A stretch of 64,000 nucleotides of DNA from Planococcus versutus (lineage in GTDB: Bacteria; Bacillota; Bacilli; Bacillales_A; Planococcaceae), in NCBI RefSeq assembly GCF_001186155.3, contig NZ_CP016540.2:2706001-2770000 (forward strand). The letters run 5' to 3'. A program made the position numbers and the translations under genes. Under the pieces are notes generated by a model, which made no database searches, was not told where the DNA came from, and saw only the letters and a program-made list of their open reading frames with translations. This document shows positions 56,378 to 64,000 of the stretch, piece after piece; positions within the stretch are counted from its first letter, which is position 1, and each line of letters starts with the position of its first letter.

Positions 56378-57229
56378 TTGTACAAAGTACAAGAAATAGC
56401 AAAAATAGCAGGCGTAAGTGTTCGGACACTCCATCACTACGACAGCATTGGTTTATTAAAACCATCAAATATTGGCACGAACCGATATCGTTATTACAAT
56501 AGCCAAGATTTAAAATTGCTTCAACACATTTTATTCTTGAAAGAGCTGGATTTTTCGCTGAAGAAAATTCAAGAACTAGTGGCGGATGGCTTTGACCGTG
56601 AATATGCTTTGTTACAACACATCGATTTATTAGAACAAAAAAAGCAACGCATTGAAAAACTTATTCAAAATGCTGAACAAACTCAGCGCGAGCTACAAGG
56701 GTTAGAGCACTTAACCGATATAGAGCGCTTTTCAGCTTTTGAAAGTAGCAAAGTAGAAGATCTGATGAAGAAGTACCAAAAGCTAGAAACCGGTTCTGAT
56801 TCAGCTCAAGTGGAGAATTTAACAACATCATTTACGAGTCCTGAACAACTTGATGTAGCTGTAGCTGCTGCTCCAGTCGAAACAGTAACTTTTGAGGAGT
56901 CTGTTAACGCGGTGAGTGAACCTGCTGTTGAAGAAAAAGAAGACGAAGATTTAGAAGAAATCAATCGTGAAGGAAATCGCATTTATACAGCAGTAGCTAG
57001 TTTGATGCATTTATCTCCACAAACAAACGCTATTCAACAAGAAATGAAAGCTTATTATACGCTTTTAAATCGCTTTTACGAATGCTCACCAAAAATGTTT
57101 CGTGGACTTGGCGATTTGTATGCATCTGATAGCCGCTTTGCAAAAAATATTGATCAGCACGGACAAGGTTTGGCTAGCTATTTGAAAGACGCGATGTATA
57201 TTTACGCTGACGGTATGCACCATGCTTGA
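56378..57229 (+). CDS. MerR family regulator with TipAS-like C-terminal domain
   Basis: A 283-residue regulator. The start is TTG at 56378, 8 nt after AGAGAGG. The N-terminal helix-turn-helix KVQEIAKIAGVSVRTLHHYD (wing arginine in GTNRYRYY) spans residues 1-70, followed by a coiled coil (about 75-115). An acidic insert (about 150-195, rich in Glu and Val) precedes a C-terminal TipAS-like domain (about 196-280, ending in GDLYASDSRFAKNID...YADGMHHA). TipAS domains bind structurally diverse thiopeptide and other cationic compounds. It overlaps the zinc-ribbon gene. Confidence 0.8.
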   Translation: MYKVQEIAKIAGVSVRTLHHYDSIGLLKPSNIGTNRYRYYNSQDLKLLQHILFLKELDFSLKKIQELVADGFDREYALLQHIDLLEQKKQRIEKLIQNAEQTQRELQGLEHLTDIERFSAFESSKVEDLMKKYQKLETGSDSAQVENLTTSFTSPEQLDVAVAAAPVETVTFEESVNAVSEPAVEEKEDEDLEEINREGNRIYTAVASLMHLSPQTNAIQQEMKAYYTLLNRFYECSPKMFRGLGDLYASDSRFAKNIDQHGQGLASYLKDAMYIYADGMHHA

Positions 57230-57350
57230 ACTTATCGGACCCTGTAGCAATTGTGGTAAAGACGTATATTGCCGGGATGGTTTTTTGGATGGCATTTATG
57301 TAGATGGAGAACTGGTGTGTTTTGATTGCCAAGAAGAAATTGAGACATAA
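57222..57350 (+). CDS. 42-residue zinc-ribbon protein
   Basis: The ATG at 57222 lies 8 nt inside the end of the MerR gene in another frame, and the stop TAA is at 57348-57350. The product has Cys8-x2-Cys11 (PCSNCGK), a further Cys (VYCRD) and a Cys-x2-Cys pair near residue 33 (VCFDCQ), a compact zinc-ribbon pattern. No strong ribosome site is seen, so expression is probably coupled to MerR. The shape suggests a small metal-binding or regulatory partner; function unknown. Confidence 0.6.
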   Translation: MLELIGPCSNCGKDVYCRDGFLDGIYVDGELVCFDCQEEIET

Positions 57351-57356
57351 GCGTAC

Positions 57357-57392
57357 ATAAAAAACTGCCGAATTTGCATTCGGCAGTTTTTT
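57357..57392. terminator. Bidirectional terminator between zinc-ribbon and trhO genes
   Basis: The stem AAAACTGCCGAAT/ATTCGGCAGTTTT around a TTGC loop, with T runs on both strands. Confidence 0.9.
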
Positions 57393-58354
57393 CATACTCT
57401 AGTTGTTTCTTTTAAGGCGTTCAAACGTGCTTGCACTTGTTCGCCTGTCAACCCGTGTTCAAAAGCATAACGATTCCGTGGATGTTCACGGCATTCGTCT
57501 GTACATGAACGCATGTATTTATGTTCATTTTCTTCAGAAGTTAAGATTTTCGCATTACATTCAGGATTTGCACAATTTACGTAACGTTCACAAGGCTCAC
57601 CTGTAAAATGGTCTTTCCCTACAATAACTTGCTCTACTTGGTTTATAGGTACCGCAATACGCTCATCAAATACGTATAATTGGCCGTCCCATAGTTCCCC
57701 TTTTACTTCCGGATCTTTACCGTAACTCACAATTCCTCCGTGAAGCTGAGAAACATCTTCAAAGCCTTCTTTTTTCAACCAACCAGAGAATTTTTCACAG
57801 CGAATGCCGCCTGTGCAATACGTCAAGATTTTTTTGCCTTCAAATTGTTCTTTGTTGTCACGAATCCATTCTGGAAGATCACGAAAGTTTTCAATATCTG
57901 GGCGAACAGCGTTGCGAAAGTGACCCAGGTCATATTCGTAATCATTTCGTGCATCTAAAACGATGGTATCTTGCTCTTGCATTTGTTTATAGAATTCTGC
58001 AGGTTCGAGATATGTGCCTGTTAGTTCGTTTGGGTTGATGTCGTCTTCAAGTCCAAGGTGAACAATTTCTTTTTTCGCACGAACGTGCATTTTTTTAAAC
58101 GCATGGCCATTCGCTTCATCGATTTTAAAAACGATGTCTGAAAAACGCAGGTCGCTTTTCATCATGTCCATATAGGCTTGAGTTTGTTCGATTGTTCCTG
58201 AACATGTACCATTGATGCCTTCTTCAGAAACCAGGATACGGCCTTTTAGCTCTAGCTCTTTGCACGCTGCTAAATGTTCTACCGCAAAAACTTCTGGATC
58301 TTCAATCGGTGTATATAAATAGTAAAGTAAAACATTGTGTGTATGATTTTGCAT
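57392..58354 (-). CDS. trhO: tRNA uridine-5 oxidase TrhO (rhodanese-type)
   Basis: A 320-residue protein with an N-terminal UPF0176 domain, a rhodanese domain (about 115-225) and a C-terminal cysteine-rich region. The active loop is [10 protein letters not shown] with catalytic Cys, and a cluster [10 protein letters not shown]...CTDECREHP follows. TrhO makes 5-hydroxyuridine at position 34 of certain tRNAs. GGAGG precedes the ATG. It resembles B. subtilis YbfQ. Confidence 0.85.
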   Translation of the reverse strand: MQNHTHNVLLYYLYTPIEDPEVFAVEHLAACKELELKGRILVSEEGINGTCSGTIEQTQAYMDMMKSDLRFSDIVFKIDEANGHAFKKMHVRAKKEIVHLGLEDDINPNELTGTYLEPAEFYKQMQEQDTIVLDARNDYEYDLGHFRNAVRPDIENFRDLPEWIRDNKEQFEGKKILTYCTGGIRCEKFSGWLKKEGFEDVSQLHGGIVSYGKDPEVKGELWDGQLYVFDERIAVPINQVEQVIVGKDHFTGEPCERYVNCANPECNAKILTSEENEHKYMRSCTDECREHPRNRYAFEHGLTGEQVQARLNALKETTRV

Positions 58355-58487
58355 GAATCATACCTCCTATTTCTCTATTTGGTTTTATTACAAAAAAGCA
58401 ATAAAAACCTCAATCATTTTACAATAAATAGCGGCAAACTTCAACTTTCACACAATAAAAATGAGTTATATGATTAATTTTTAGCGT

Positions 58488-58512
58488 TAAAAAAAGCAGC
58501 TATACAGCTGCT
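58488..58512 (-). terminator. Terminator downstream of the 2-hydroxyacid dehydrogenase
   Basis: On the minus strand AGCAGCT pairs with AGCTGCT around a short loop, followed by at least six T residues. It is about 320 nt after the dehydrogenase stop, so the transcript would include the repeat block. Confidence 0.65.
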
Positions 58513-58559
58513 CTCAGGTCGTAAACAATAGAACTTTTATTTTAGTTAAAGAATGAGTA

Positions 58560-58790
58560 TTCATTTCATCCTATACACTGGATCCTGCGCTCCGGACCCT
58601 TATGTGACTGATTAGCAAGCTTTTTTGATGTAAGCTAGCTAGGTTACTCTATTTGATTAGAGCCACATGCTGACAACTGTTTTGATTACGAAGACTTCTA
58701 TGGGAGTAGCAAAGCGACGAAAGCTGAAGACCCAGGAGGCTGAAGCTAAGCCCACGAAAAGAAAAGTGGCCAGAACACACGGCTATTCAT
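58560..58790. repeat. Dispersed intergenic repeat-like block
   Basis: The segment GACTTCTATGGGAGTAGCAA followed downstream by AGACCCAGGAGGCTGAAGC, then GCCCACG and GAAAAGTGGCC, resembles the GACTCCTGCGGGA...GAGGAGGCT...GGAAAGCG intergenic repeat I recall across Bacillales. This copy is diverged. The leading part (58573-58600) also contains a GGATCC...TCCGGACC hairpin-like piece. Homology is inferred from memory only. Confidence 0.5.
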
Positions 58791-58831
58791 ATTAGACTTT
58801 TTACAGCCTCAAGCAGCTATATAGTAGTTCA

Positions 58832-59782
58832 TTAACAAACTCGATTTTTTACTGATTTGTTTTCGAAACATGCTTTAATTGCTTCTGCATTTAATGCCAT
58901 CATCTCTAGACGTGTTTGGACAGTAGCACTACCAATGTGCGGTAACACCGTAACATTAGGTAAAGTGAGTAACGGATGATCTAGTGGTACCGGTTCTTGT
59001 TCGAACACATCCAACCCCGCACCCCAAATCTGTTTCTCTTTTAAGGCTTCATATAATGCCATTTCATCAACAATTCCACCTCTTGCTACGTTGATTAAAC
59101 AAGCAGTTTCTTTCATCAGTGCAAGTTCTTTTGCGCCGATCATGCCTTTTGTTTCTGCTGTTAAAGGAGTTAAAATCACTACATAATCCGAAACCTTTAA
59201 TAACTCTTCAAATTCTGCGTAACGCACATCTTCTAAGCTTTTGCGCGTCCGATTGTGGTAAAGGACTTCCATACCAAAGCCTTTTGCACGACGCGCTACA
59301 GCTTCACCGATTCGACCCATCCCGATAATTCCAAGTGTGGCTCCTCCAACATTCTGACCAGTCATTCCCATGGGTGTCCATGACTTCCACTCTCCTGTGC
59401 GAACAGTATTTTCTGCTTCAATAATTTTGCGCGCAGTTGCTAGTAATAATGCAAAGGTCAAGTCTGCTGTAGATTCCGTCAAAACGTCTGGTGTATTGGT
59501 AACCGTCACGCCATGCTTTCTCGCTGCATCCAAATCGATATTATTGTATCCGACCGCTAAATTGCTGACGATTTTCAAATGAGGCGCAGTTTCAAATACT
59601 TCATGATCTACTTTGTCCGACATCATGGTCCAAAGTGCATGTGCTTCTCTTGCTTCTTTTAATAAGATTGCACGTGGTGCAGGCGTCTCTTCTTCCGTCC
59701 ACATACGAACTTCGTACTGTTCTTTTAACTCGATTACTGCGCTATCTGGTAGTTTTTGAGTAATAAATACAATTGGCTTCAT
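58832..59782 (-). CDS. D-isomer-specific 2-hydroxyacid dehydrogenase
   Basis: A 316-residue NAD(P)-dependent dehydrogenase of the glyoxylate/hydroxypyruvate reductase-like group. The NAD motif is GIIGMGRIGEAVARR. Catalytic Arg lies in NVARGGIVDE, Glu in EPVPLDHP and His in PHIGSAT. The start at 59782 follows GGAGGATG. It may reduce glyoxylate, hydroxypyruvate or 2-ketogluconate; the neighbours do not narrow it. It has a long 3' leader to its terminator. Confidence 0.85.
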   Translation of the reverse strand: MKPIVFITQKLPDSAVIELKEQYEVRMWTEEETPAPRAILLKEAREAHALWTMMSDKVDHEVFETAPHLKIVSNLAVGYNNIDLDAARKHGVTVTNTPDVLTESTADLTFALLLATARKIIEAENTVRTGEWKSWTPMGMTGQNVGGATLGIIGMGRIGEAVARRAKGFGMEVLYHNRTRKSLEDVRYAEFEELLKVSDYVVILTPLTAETKGMIGAKELALMKETACLINVARGGIVDEMALYEALKEKQIWGAGLDVFEQEPVPLDHPLLTLPNVTVLPHIGSATVQTRLEMMALNAEAIKACFENKSVKNRVC

Positions 59783-59944
59783 AAACATCCTCCATCTCTT
59801 ATTATTCAACAATTATAACAATTAAAAAAACTCACGGCAATTGCCAGCAGTCTTCCATTTTTTACTTGTTTTTTCTAGTGTACTATCAAATAGCCATCAT
59901 CCGATACGGCTGAAGCCATCCATTCTTCCAAACCAACACACAGC

Positions 59945-61033
59945 TTAAGAAGAGGGCCGGAAATTCATCGTTACCGACCATAGTTCTGAACGGCTCCCAA
60001 TGCGTAAAGGAGGTCCCCAAAAACCAAACCCCGAAGACACAAGAAAATGAGTCCCTCTTAGCAAACGATATCCATAATCTAATTCAAACATTCGTTTTGT
60101 TAACAAATGATTGGGCCACATCTGGCCTTTATGCGTATGGCCCGACATGTGGAAATCCACTCCTAGTCCACTTGGTGTTTTTAAATCTGCAGGTGTATGG
60201 TCCATAACAAGCCAAGGTAGTTTACTTTCTTGTGGTTTTAATGCTGCTAACGAAAGCCGGTTTTGATTTGTACGATCTTCGCGTCCAGTTACATAAAAAC
60301 GGTCAGCTATCAAAACGGTTTCGTCTCTTAAAATTTTTACACCTGATTGATTCATCACTTTAACCAACAAAGGAATTTTCTTACCGTAATATTCGTGATT
60401 TCCTAAAACACCATATACGCCTAGTGATGGCTTTAATTGCGTCATCACTTCAGACATGCCATATCGTGCATACCAAACCGGATCATCATCCACTAAATCA
60501 CCTGCTAAAAATACAACGTCTGGATCAAGTGCATTTGTTTGATCTACAAAACGCTGCAAATGCCGTTTACCCGATAGAAAGCCTAGGTGAAAATCAGATC
60601 CAACGACCATGTGTAGAGGTTCTGCTGATTCTCCTTCTACTGTCACTTCAAGCTTTCGCACAACCGGACTATAAGCCAAATAAGTACCTACAATAAACAG
60701 TAGCAAGATGATACCCGTCGTCACTGCGCCGATAACAAACACATCTCCATTAAAATCCATTATGAGTGCCATAATGTTGGCTAGAGGAATCAATAAAATA
60801 GCGTATTGTAAAAATGCAAACCAATAAGAACCGATCACCGTAAATCCGAGCCACTTGTGACCAATTCTTCCAATAACGTAACTATAAGCAATTACAAACC
60901 AAACAGCTGCAAATAGCCACGGATTCATACTTTCTATAAAACTTGTCAGCCAAACAAAAACTGCCCAACCCAAATACGCAATAAGCGCTGTATAAATCAA
61001 TAATGTACTGCCTATCCCCACAACCATCTTCAT
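59945..61033 (-). CDS. Membrane-anchored metallophosphoesterase
   Basis: A 362-residue protein with four N-terminal helices (about 1-130) followed by a calcineurin-like phosphoesterase domain. The metal motifs are SDFHLGF, GDLVDDDP, GNHEYYG, and SGHTHKGQ. The start at 61033 follows AAAGAGG. The domain likely faces the outside or inside of the membrane; the substrate (phosphoester, often lipid or nucleotide) is unknown. It diverges from the lia-type operon. Confidence 0.85.
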   Translation of the reverse strand: MKMVVGIGSTLLIYTALIAYLGWAVFVWLTSFIESMNPWLFAAVWFVIAYSYVIGRIGHKWLGFTVIGSYWFAFLQYAILLIPLANIMALIMDFNGDVFVIGAVTTGIILLLFIVGTYLAYSPVVRKLEVTVEGESAEPLHMVVGSDFHLGFLSGKRHLQRFVDQTNALDPDVVFLAGDLVDDDPVWYARYGMSEVMTQLKPSLGVYGVLGNHEYYGKKIPLLVKVMNQSGVKILRDETVLIADRFYVTGREDRTNQNRLSLAALKPQESKLPWLVMDHTPADLKTPSGLGVDFHMSGHTHKGQMWPNHLLTKRMFELDYGYRLLRGTHFLVSSGFGFWGPPLRIGSRSELWSVTMNFRPSS

Positions 61034-61287
61034 CAAAACGCCTCTTTCTTTTCCTCAAATGACTCTATTTTGAAATGAACATTTTTTTCCATATCATAAA
61101 AATAGTATAGCATTTTAACTCTTAAGCTCCACAATTAAACTCTCTTCCACTCTATATGCATACAGCACGACTAGCACCTAGACTCTACTACGCCTCAAGT
61201 CCTAGTAAAAGATGCAGTCAGAGACCGTATTGAAAAGACCATTCTCTTAGTATGATTAACATACAAATTAAAGAGGAGGCACATAAT

Positions 61288-61635
61288 ATGAACAAATTTT
61301 GGTTGTTAACACTAGGCATTATTGCAGGAATCGTCGCATTATCCAACATCGGTGCTTTATTCGCATTAGGTATATCCGCTGTCATCATCTATGTAGGTGT
61401 GCATTATTATTTGCGCAGCTTATCCACTTGGGCAAAAGTATTTTGGGCGGCAGTCGCAATCATTGGTGCACTTTCTGCTATCTCTAACGTACCCGCATTG
61501 ATCGGTCTTGCTGCATTTGCAGGACTGTGGATGATTTACCGCAAATGGAACGGACAAAACGTTTCATTTGATGCTATTAAAGAAAGTGACCCATTTACAA
61601 ACTTTGAATACCAATGGAACAAGTTAACTAAATAA
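61288..61635 (+). CDS. liaI: LiaI-like small membrane protein
   Basis: A 115-residue protein with hydrophobic helices over residues 1-75 and a hydrophilic tail. The start at 61288 follows AGAGGAGG; an in-frame ATG 36 nt upstream lacks a site. The layout and C-terminus (SDPFTNFEYQWNKLTK) resemble LiaI of Bacillus subtilis, a membrane anchor for the PspA-like LiaH. It is the first gene of a liaI-liaH-liaF-liaS set with gaps of 13 nt or less to liaH. Confidence 0.75.
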   Translation: MNKFWLLTLGIIAGIVALSNIGALFALGISAVIIYVGVHYYLRSLSTWAKVFWAAVAIIGALSAISNVPALIGLAAFAGLWMIYRKWNGQNVSFDAIKESDPFTNFEYQWNKLTK

Positions 61636-61648
61636 GGAGGAGACGACT

Positions 61649-62287
61649 ATGACAACTTTATGGGACCGTTTAAAATTCGCAGTGGCAACGGACGTTGACG
61701 CACTGATCGCAAAGAAAGAGGACAAAAATCCATTAGCTCTGCTTAATCGTTACATCACAGAATCAGAAAACCAAACAACCGCTACAGGAAAATGGGTTGA
61801 ACGCCAAGCCCAGTTAAATGGTAAACTAGAAAAAGAATTAGCCGATGCAGTTGCCATGCTTCACAAACGCCAAAATCAATCAGACTTGGCACAAGCTTCA
61901 GGCGAAGCAGACCTCGCTGATTTTGCAACAAGAGAAGTCGCCACTTATGCAGCACGCGTGGCCACTTTGCAACACAACCTTGATGAAAACATTGCGGAAT
62001 TAACGACGTTAGAGCAACGTTACGAAGAAATGAAACACAAAGTAAAAGACATGAAAGTTAAACAACTTCAATTAATGGGCAAAGAAAATGCCACACGTGC
62101 TCATTACCAAATGGATAAACTATTGAGCCCTGAGCTCGTCGCAGAACGAATAGGTTCTTTTGACGACATGACTTCGTACATTACCACGCTGGGCTCAAAA
62201 GTTGAAGAACGTCATGAACGCTCTGCGATGGAACGACGTCTTGAATTTTTAGAAAAAAATAGCACAAATCAAAAAGAACTTGTTTAA
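61649..62287 (+). CDS. liaH: PspA/IM30 family envelope-stress protein LiaH
   Basis: A 212-residue, almost fully helical protein of the PspA/IM30 (Vipp1) family, lacking membrane helices. The central coiled coil (about 45-160) is rich in charged heptads. Family members assemble on the inner membrane during envelope stress such as cell-wall antibiotics. AAGGAGGAG precedes the ATG, 13 nt after liaI. It is likely controlled by the LiaS kinase encoded two genes downstream. Confidence 0.85.
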   Translation: MTTLWDRLKFAVATDVDALIAKKEDKNPLALLNRYITESENQTTATGKWVERQAQLNGKLEKELADAVAMLHKRQNQSDLAQASGEADLADFATREVATYAARVATLQHNLDENIAELTTLEQRYEEMKHKVKDMKVKQLQLMGKENATRAHYQMDKLLSPELVAERIGSFDDMTSYITTLGSKVEERHERSAMERRLEFLEKNSTNQKELV

Positions 62288-62350
62288 ACTGAGATGAGAA
62301 GAAGAAAACTTCTTCTCGTTTTTTCTGATTCAAAGAAGGAGGCAAAAACC

Positions 62351-63049
62351 GTGTCCTATTTTTCAACAAACAAACAGGCGTTTTTTATTTTGAGCGTTTT
62401 ATTTTTGATTTTTGTAGAAGCTGCCTTCTTTGAAAATGGCAGTGTGTTTTTGATCTTTCTTGGTATCGGAACCATCTACTATGCATTAAAAAATAACGTA
62501 AAATACCGTCGTTCTTATTTTTGGACAGGTGCTTTTTTAATCGGAATTTCTATTTTATCCATGTGGAGTTTACGCTTGATGGTGTTTGCGCTCGCTGTTT
62601 ATTTGTTGCTGCGTCTATGGAAAGGCGACGAATGGCTTCAAACCGCGCCTATTTATCAAGCGACAGATAAAGGCCTAATTCAAAACAAAATATTGTCTAC
62701 ACAAAGTACTCCAATCGAAGCTTATGAATGGAAAGACATTCATATCCAAGGATTTGTAGGGGACATTTTAGTGGATACTACACAAACGGTATTGCCTAAA
62801 AAAACATCACTCGTTTCTATTCGACAAGGCTTTGGAAAAATCCAAGTCGTCGTTCCTTATGAAGTTCCTGTACGTGTTTTTTATTCCACACTTCTTGGAG
62901 AAGCCCGCTTTTTCAACGGCGATAAAAAGCGCATCATCAATGGAACGATTCATACAGAAGATGGTTATCCCGCAGACGAGGGCAGTGCAGTTGAATTGAT
63001 TGTTTCTGTAACCACTTGGATGGGAGATGTCGAGGTGATTCGCCGATGA
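62351..63049 (+). CDS. liaF: LiaF-like inhibitor of the LiaS kinase
   Basis: A 232-residue membrane protein starting at GTG (62351) after AAGGAGG; the longer in-frame reading has no ribosome site. Residues 10-100 hold about four helices, followed by a cytoplasmic beta-rich domain (DUF2154/LiaF type) ending in VTTWMGDVEVIRR. In related bacteria LiaF (VraT) holds the kinase inactive until cell-wall stress. Its stop overlaps the liaS ATG by 4 nt. Confidence 0.85.
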   Translation: MSYFSTNKQAFFILSVLFLIFVEAAFFENGSVFLIFLGIGTIYYALKNNVKYRRSYFWTGAFLIGISILSMWSLRLMVFALAVYLLLRLWKGDEWLQTAPIYQATDKGLIQNKILSTQSTPIEAYEWKDIHIQGFVGDILVDTTQTVLPKKTSLVSIRQGFGKIQVVVPYEVPVRVFYSTLLGEARFFNGDKKRIINGTIHTEDGYPADEGSAVELIVSVTTWMGDVEVIRR

Positions 63050-64000
63050 GACAAATACTCCCACGTAGCTTATTCTTTATTTCACTGTTTGCGTTAATCG
63101 TCTTTAGTATTTTATTTGCGCTACTTGGCTTGCCCTCATTCAAAGGCTGGGCTGTTTTATGGGAAGATTTTATCGCTGGCTTACCGCTTGGTATTTGGTT
63201 ACTTGTTCTTATGCTTGCTTTATCTGTCGGTATTTCATGGTGGACAGAATCGTTATCGCGCTCAAAAGTCCAAGAAATCGAAGAGATCTTCCAAGCACTT
63301 TTACGAAACGAAGACAATACAGTTGTTCAAGCTGCTAATATGAAAACTCTACCACGCAATTTATCCAGTTCTATCTTAAAACTGCAAAAGCTTCTTGAAA
63401 CGCAACGTAAAAGCTTAACACGTATTGCTAACGAGCGAGCTGAAACACAAGACCAAATTATTCAAGAACGTTTGATTGTGGAACGTCAACGATTGGCCAG
63501 AGAGTTGCACGACTCTGTTTCGCAACAGCTTTTTGCAGCTTCGATGTTGTTGTCTTCTATGACTGAGAGCGAAGATGCGCAGCCTGGATTGTTGCAGACT
63601 GAAAAAATGGTTCAACAAGCTCAATTGGAAATGCGTGCGCTGCTCTTGCATTTACGTCCTGCGGCCCTTCACGACAAGAGCTTACGACAAGGATTGTTTG
63701 AATTGGTCAGTGAATTAAAAGAAAAAGTATATTTTACTATTAACCATAAACTCGAAGAAGTGCCTTTGCAAAAAGGAGCAGAAGATCACTTGTTTCGCAT
63801 CGCACAAGAAACCTTATCCAATACATTGCGCCACTCAAAGGCAACCGAGGTTTACATCTTGTTTGTTGAGCGTGATCATTTCGCAATTTTGCGCATACAA
63901 GACAACGGCGTTGGATTTGAAAGTGAGCAATCCAAATCTACTTCTTACGGATTGAAGCATATTGAAGAACGCGCTATTGAAATTGGTGCTACGAGTAAAA
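63046..64000 (+). CDS. liaS: LiaS/VraS-type histidine kinase (C-terminus beyond window)
   Basis: The first 318 residues of a NarL-type sensor kinase. Two N-terminal helices (about 8-30 and 44-67) enclose a short outer loop, followed by a HAMP-like linker. The HisKA_3 box is LARELHDSVSQQLFAAS with His155. The ATPase domain shows the N-box ETLSNTLRHSKATEV, and QDNGVGF and YGLKHIEERA. The ATG overlaps the liaF stop by 4 nt. It would sense cell-wall-active antibiotics; the response-regulator gene, if present, lies outside the window. Confidence 0.9.
   Translation, partial: MRQILPRSLFFISLFALIVFSILFALLGLPSFKGWAVLWEDFIAGLPLGIWLLVLMLALSVGISWWTESLSRSKVQEIEEIFQALLRNEDNTVVQAANMKTLPRNLSSSILKLQKLLETQRKSLTRIANERAETQDQIIQERLIVERQRLARELHDSVSQQLFAASMLLSSMTESEDAQPGLLQTEKMVQQAQLEMRALLLHLRPAALHDKSLRQGLFELVSELKEKVYFTINHKLEEVPLQKGAEDHLFRIAQETLSNTLRHSKATEVYILFVERDHFAILRIQDNGVGFESEQSKSTSYGLKHIEERAIEIGATSK

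Larger units (their letters stand above)
58355..58831. other. Long intergenic region with repeat element and terminator
   Basis: This 477-nt gap holds a terminator (58488-58512) that would end the minus-strand transcript from the 2-hydroxyacid dehydrogenase gene. It also holds a dispersed-repeat-like block (58560-58790). No protein-coding frame is convincing. Confidence 0.7.

Noticed and set aside
61200..61260. LiaR operator upstream of liaI
   Set aside because: A weak TTGAAA/TATGAT pair with only 15-nt spacing was seen, and no clear dyad matching the known consensus could be shown.

Overview
The window is chromosomal DNA of a low-G+C Gram-positive bacterium (Bacillota, Bacillales). A bacillithiol gene (bshB2 with yojF), a tcyABC cystine importer, a yrrT-luxS-mccA-mccB homocysteine-to-cysteine operon, an SE1832-like small protein, a TTG-initiated kbl, a lia-type envelope-stress operon and strong AGGAGG ribosome sites together suggest Planococcaceae (Planococcus or a close relative). 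That is inference from gene content; no rRNA or tRNA gene is present to confirm it. Almost all of the DNA is ordinary, densely packed genes with rho-independent terminators.

Layout. 0-7 kb: a DUF4230 membrane protein cut by the window edge, pyridoxine kinase, two orphan dipeptide-type ABC permeases, yojF-bshB2 and a YjiH-like transporter with a cre-like site. 7-17.6 kb: amino-acid and sulfur metabolism: SDR-type threonine dehydrogenase, tcyABC, a dipeptide epimerase diverging from an M20 amidohydrolase, kbl, and the yrrT-luxS-mccA-mccB operon. 17.7-30.6 kb: YczE-like protein, YbaK deacylase, topoisomerase III, a NERD-domain protein, FMN reductase, CPA1 antiporter, ABC-F ATPase, a PLD-like protein, an ECF sigma factor and a CNNM protein. 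30.7-41.2 kb: M20 dipeptidase, a PlsY-like acyltransferase beside a DegV/FakB protein, DUF2804, a kynA-GDPD pair, a double GNAT protein and a heterodimeric ABC exporter. 41.3-53.4 kb: EamA transporter, copCD, a PAS-GGDEF-EAL protein, a split ThrE exporter, zinc alcohol dehydrogenase, a secreted beta-propeller protein, AlaX and a lipid kinase. 53.5-64 kb: a lysine 6-dehydrogenase/aldehyde dehydrogenase operon with a perfect cre site, a TipA-like MerR regulator with a 42-residue zinc-ribbon protein, TrhO, a 2-hydroxyacid dehydrogenase, a metallophosphoesterase, and liaI-liaH-liaF-liaS cut by the window end.

The most unusual DNA is non-coding. Three arrays of exactly five units, with an invariant GACAGTA core in all 15 units and a 20/21-nt period, lie at 12.93, 21.24 and 22.37 kb. 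All point the same way. Two flank the NERD-domain gene as direct repeats; the third supplies the last codons and stop of the M20 amidohydrolase. The period is two DNA helical turns, and the mix of 20 and 21 nt argues against coding or CRISPR repeats. A second element is a 122-bp tandem repeat (two full copies and a partial third) at 46.08-46.41 kb whose unit can fold into a closed multi-hairpin structure. A third is a dispersed Bacillales-like repeat in the 476-nt gap near 58.6 kb.

No transposase, integrase, phage gene, CRISPR-Cas, tRNA or rRNA was seen.
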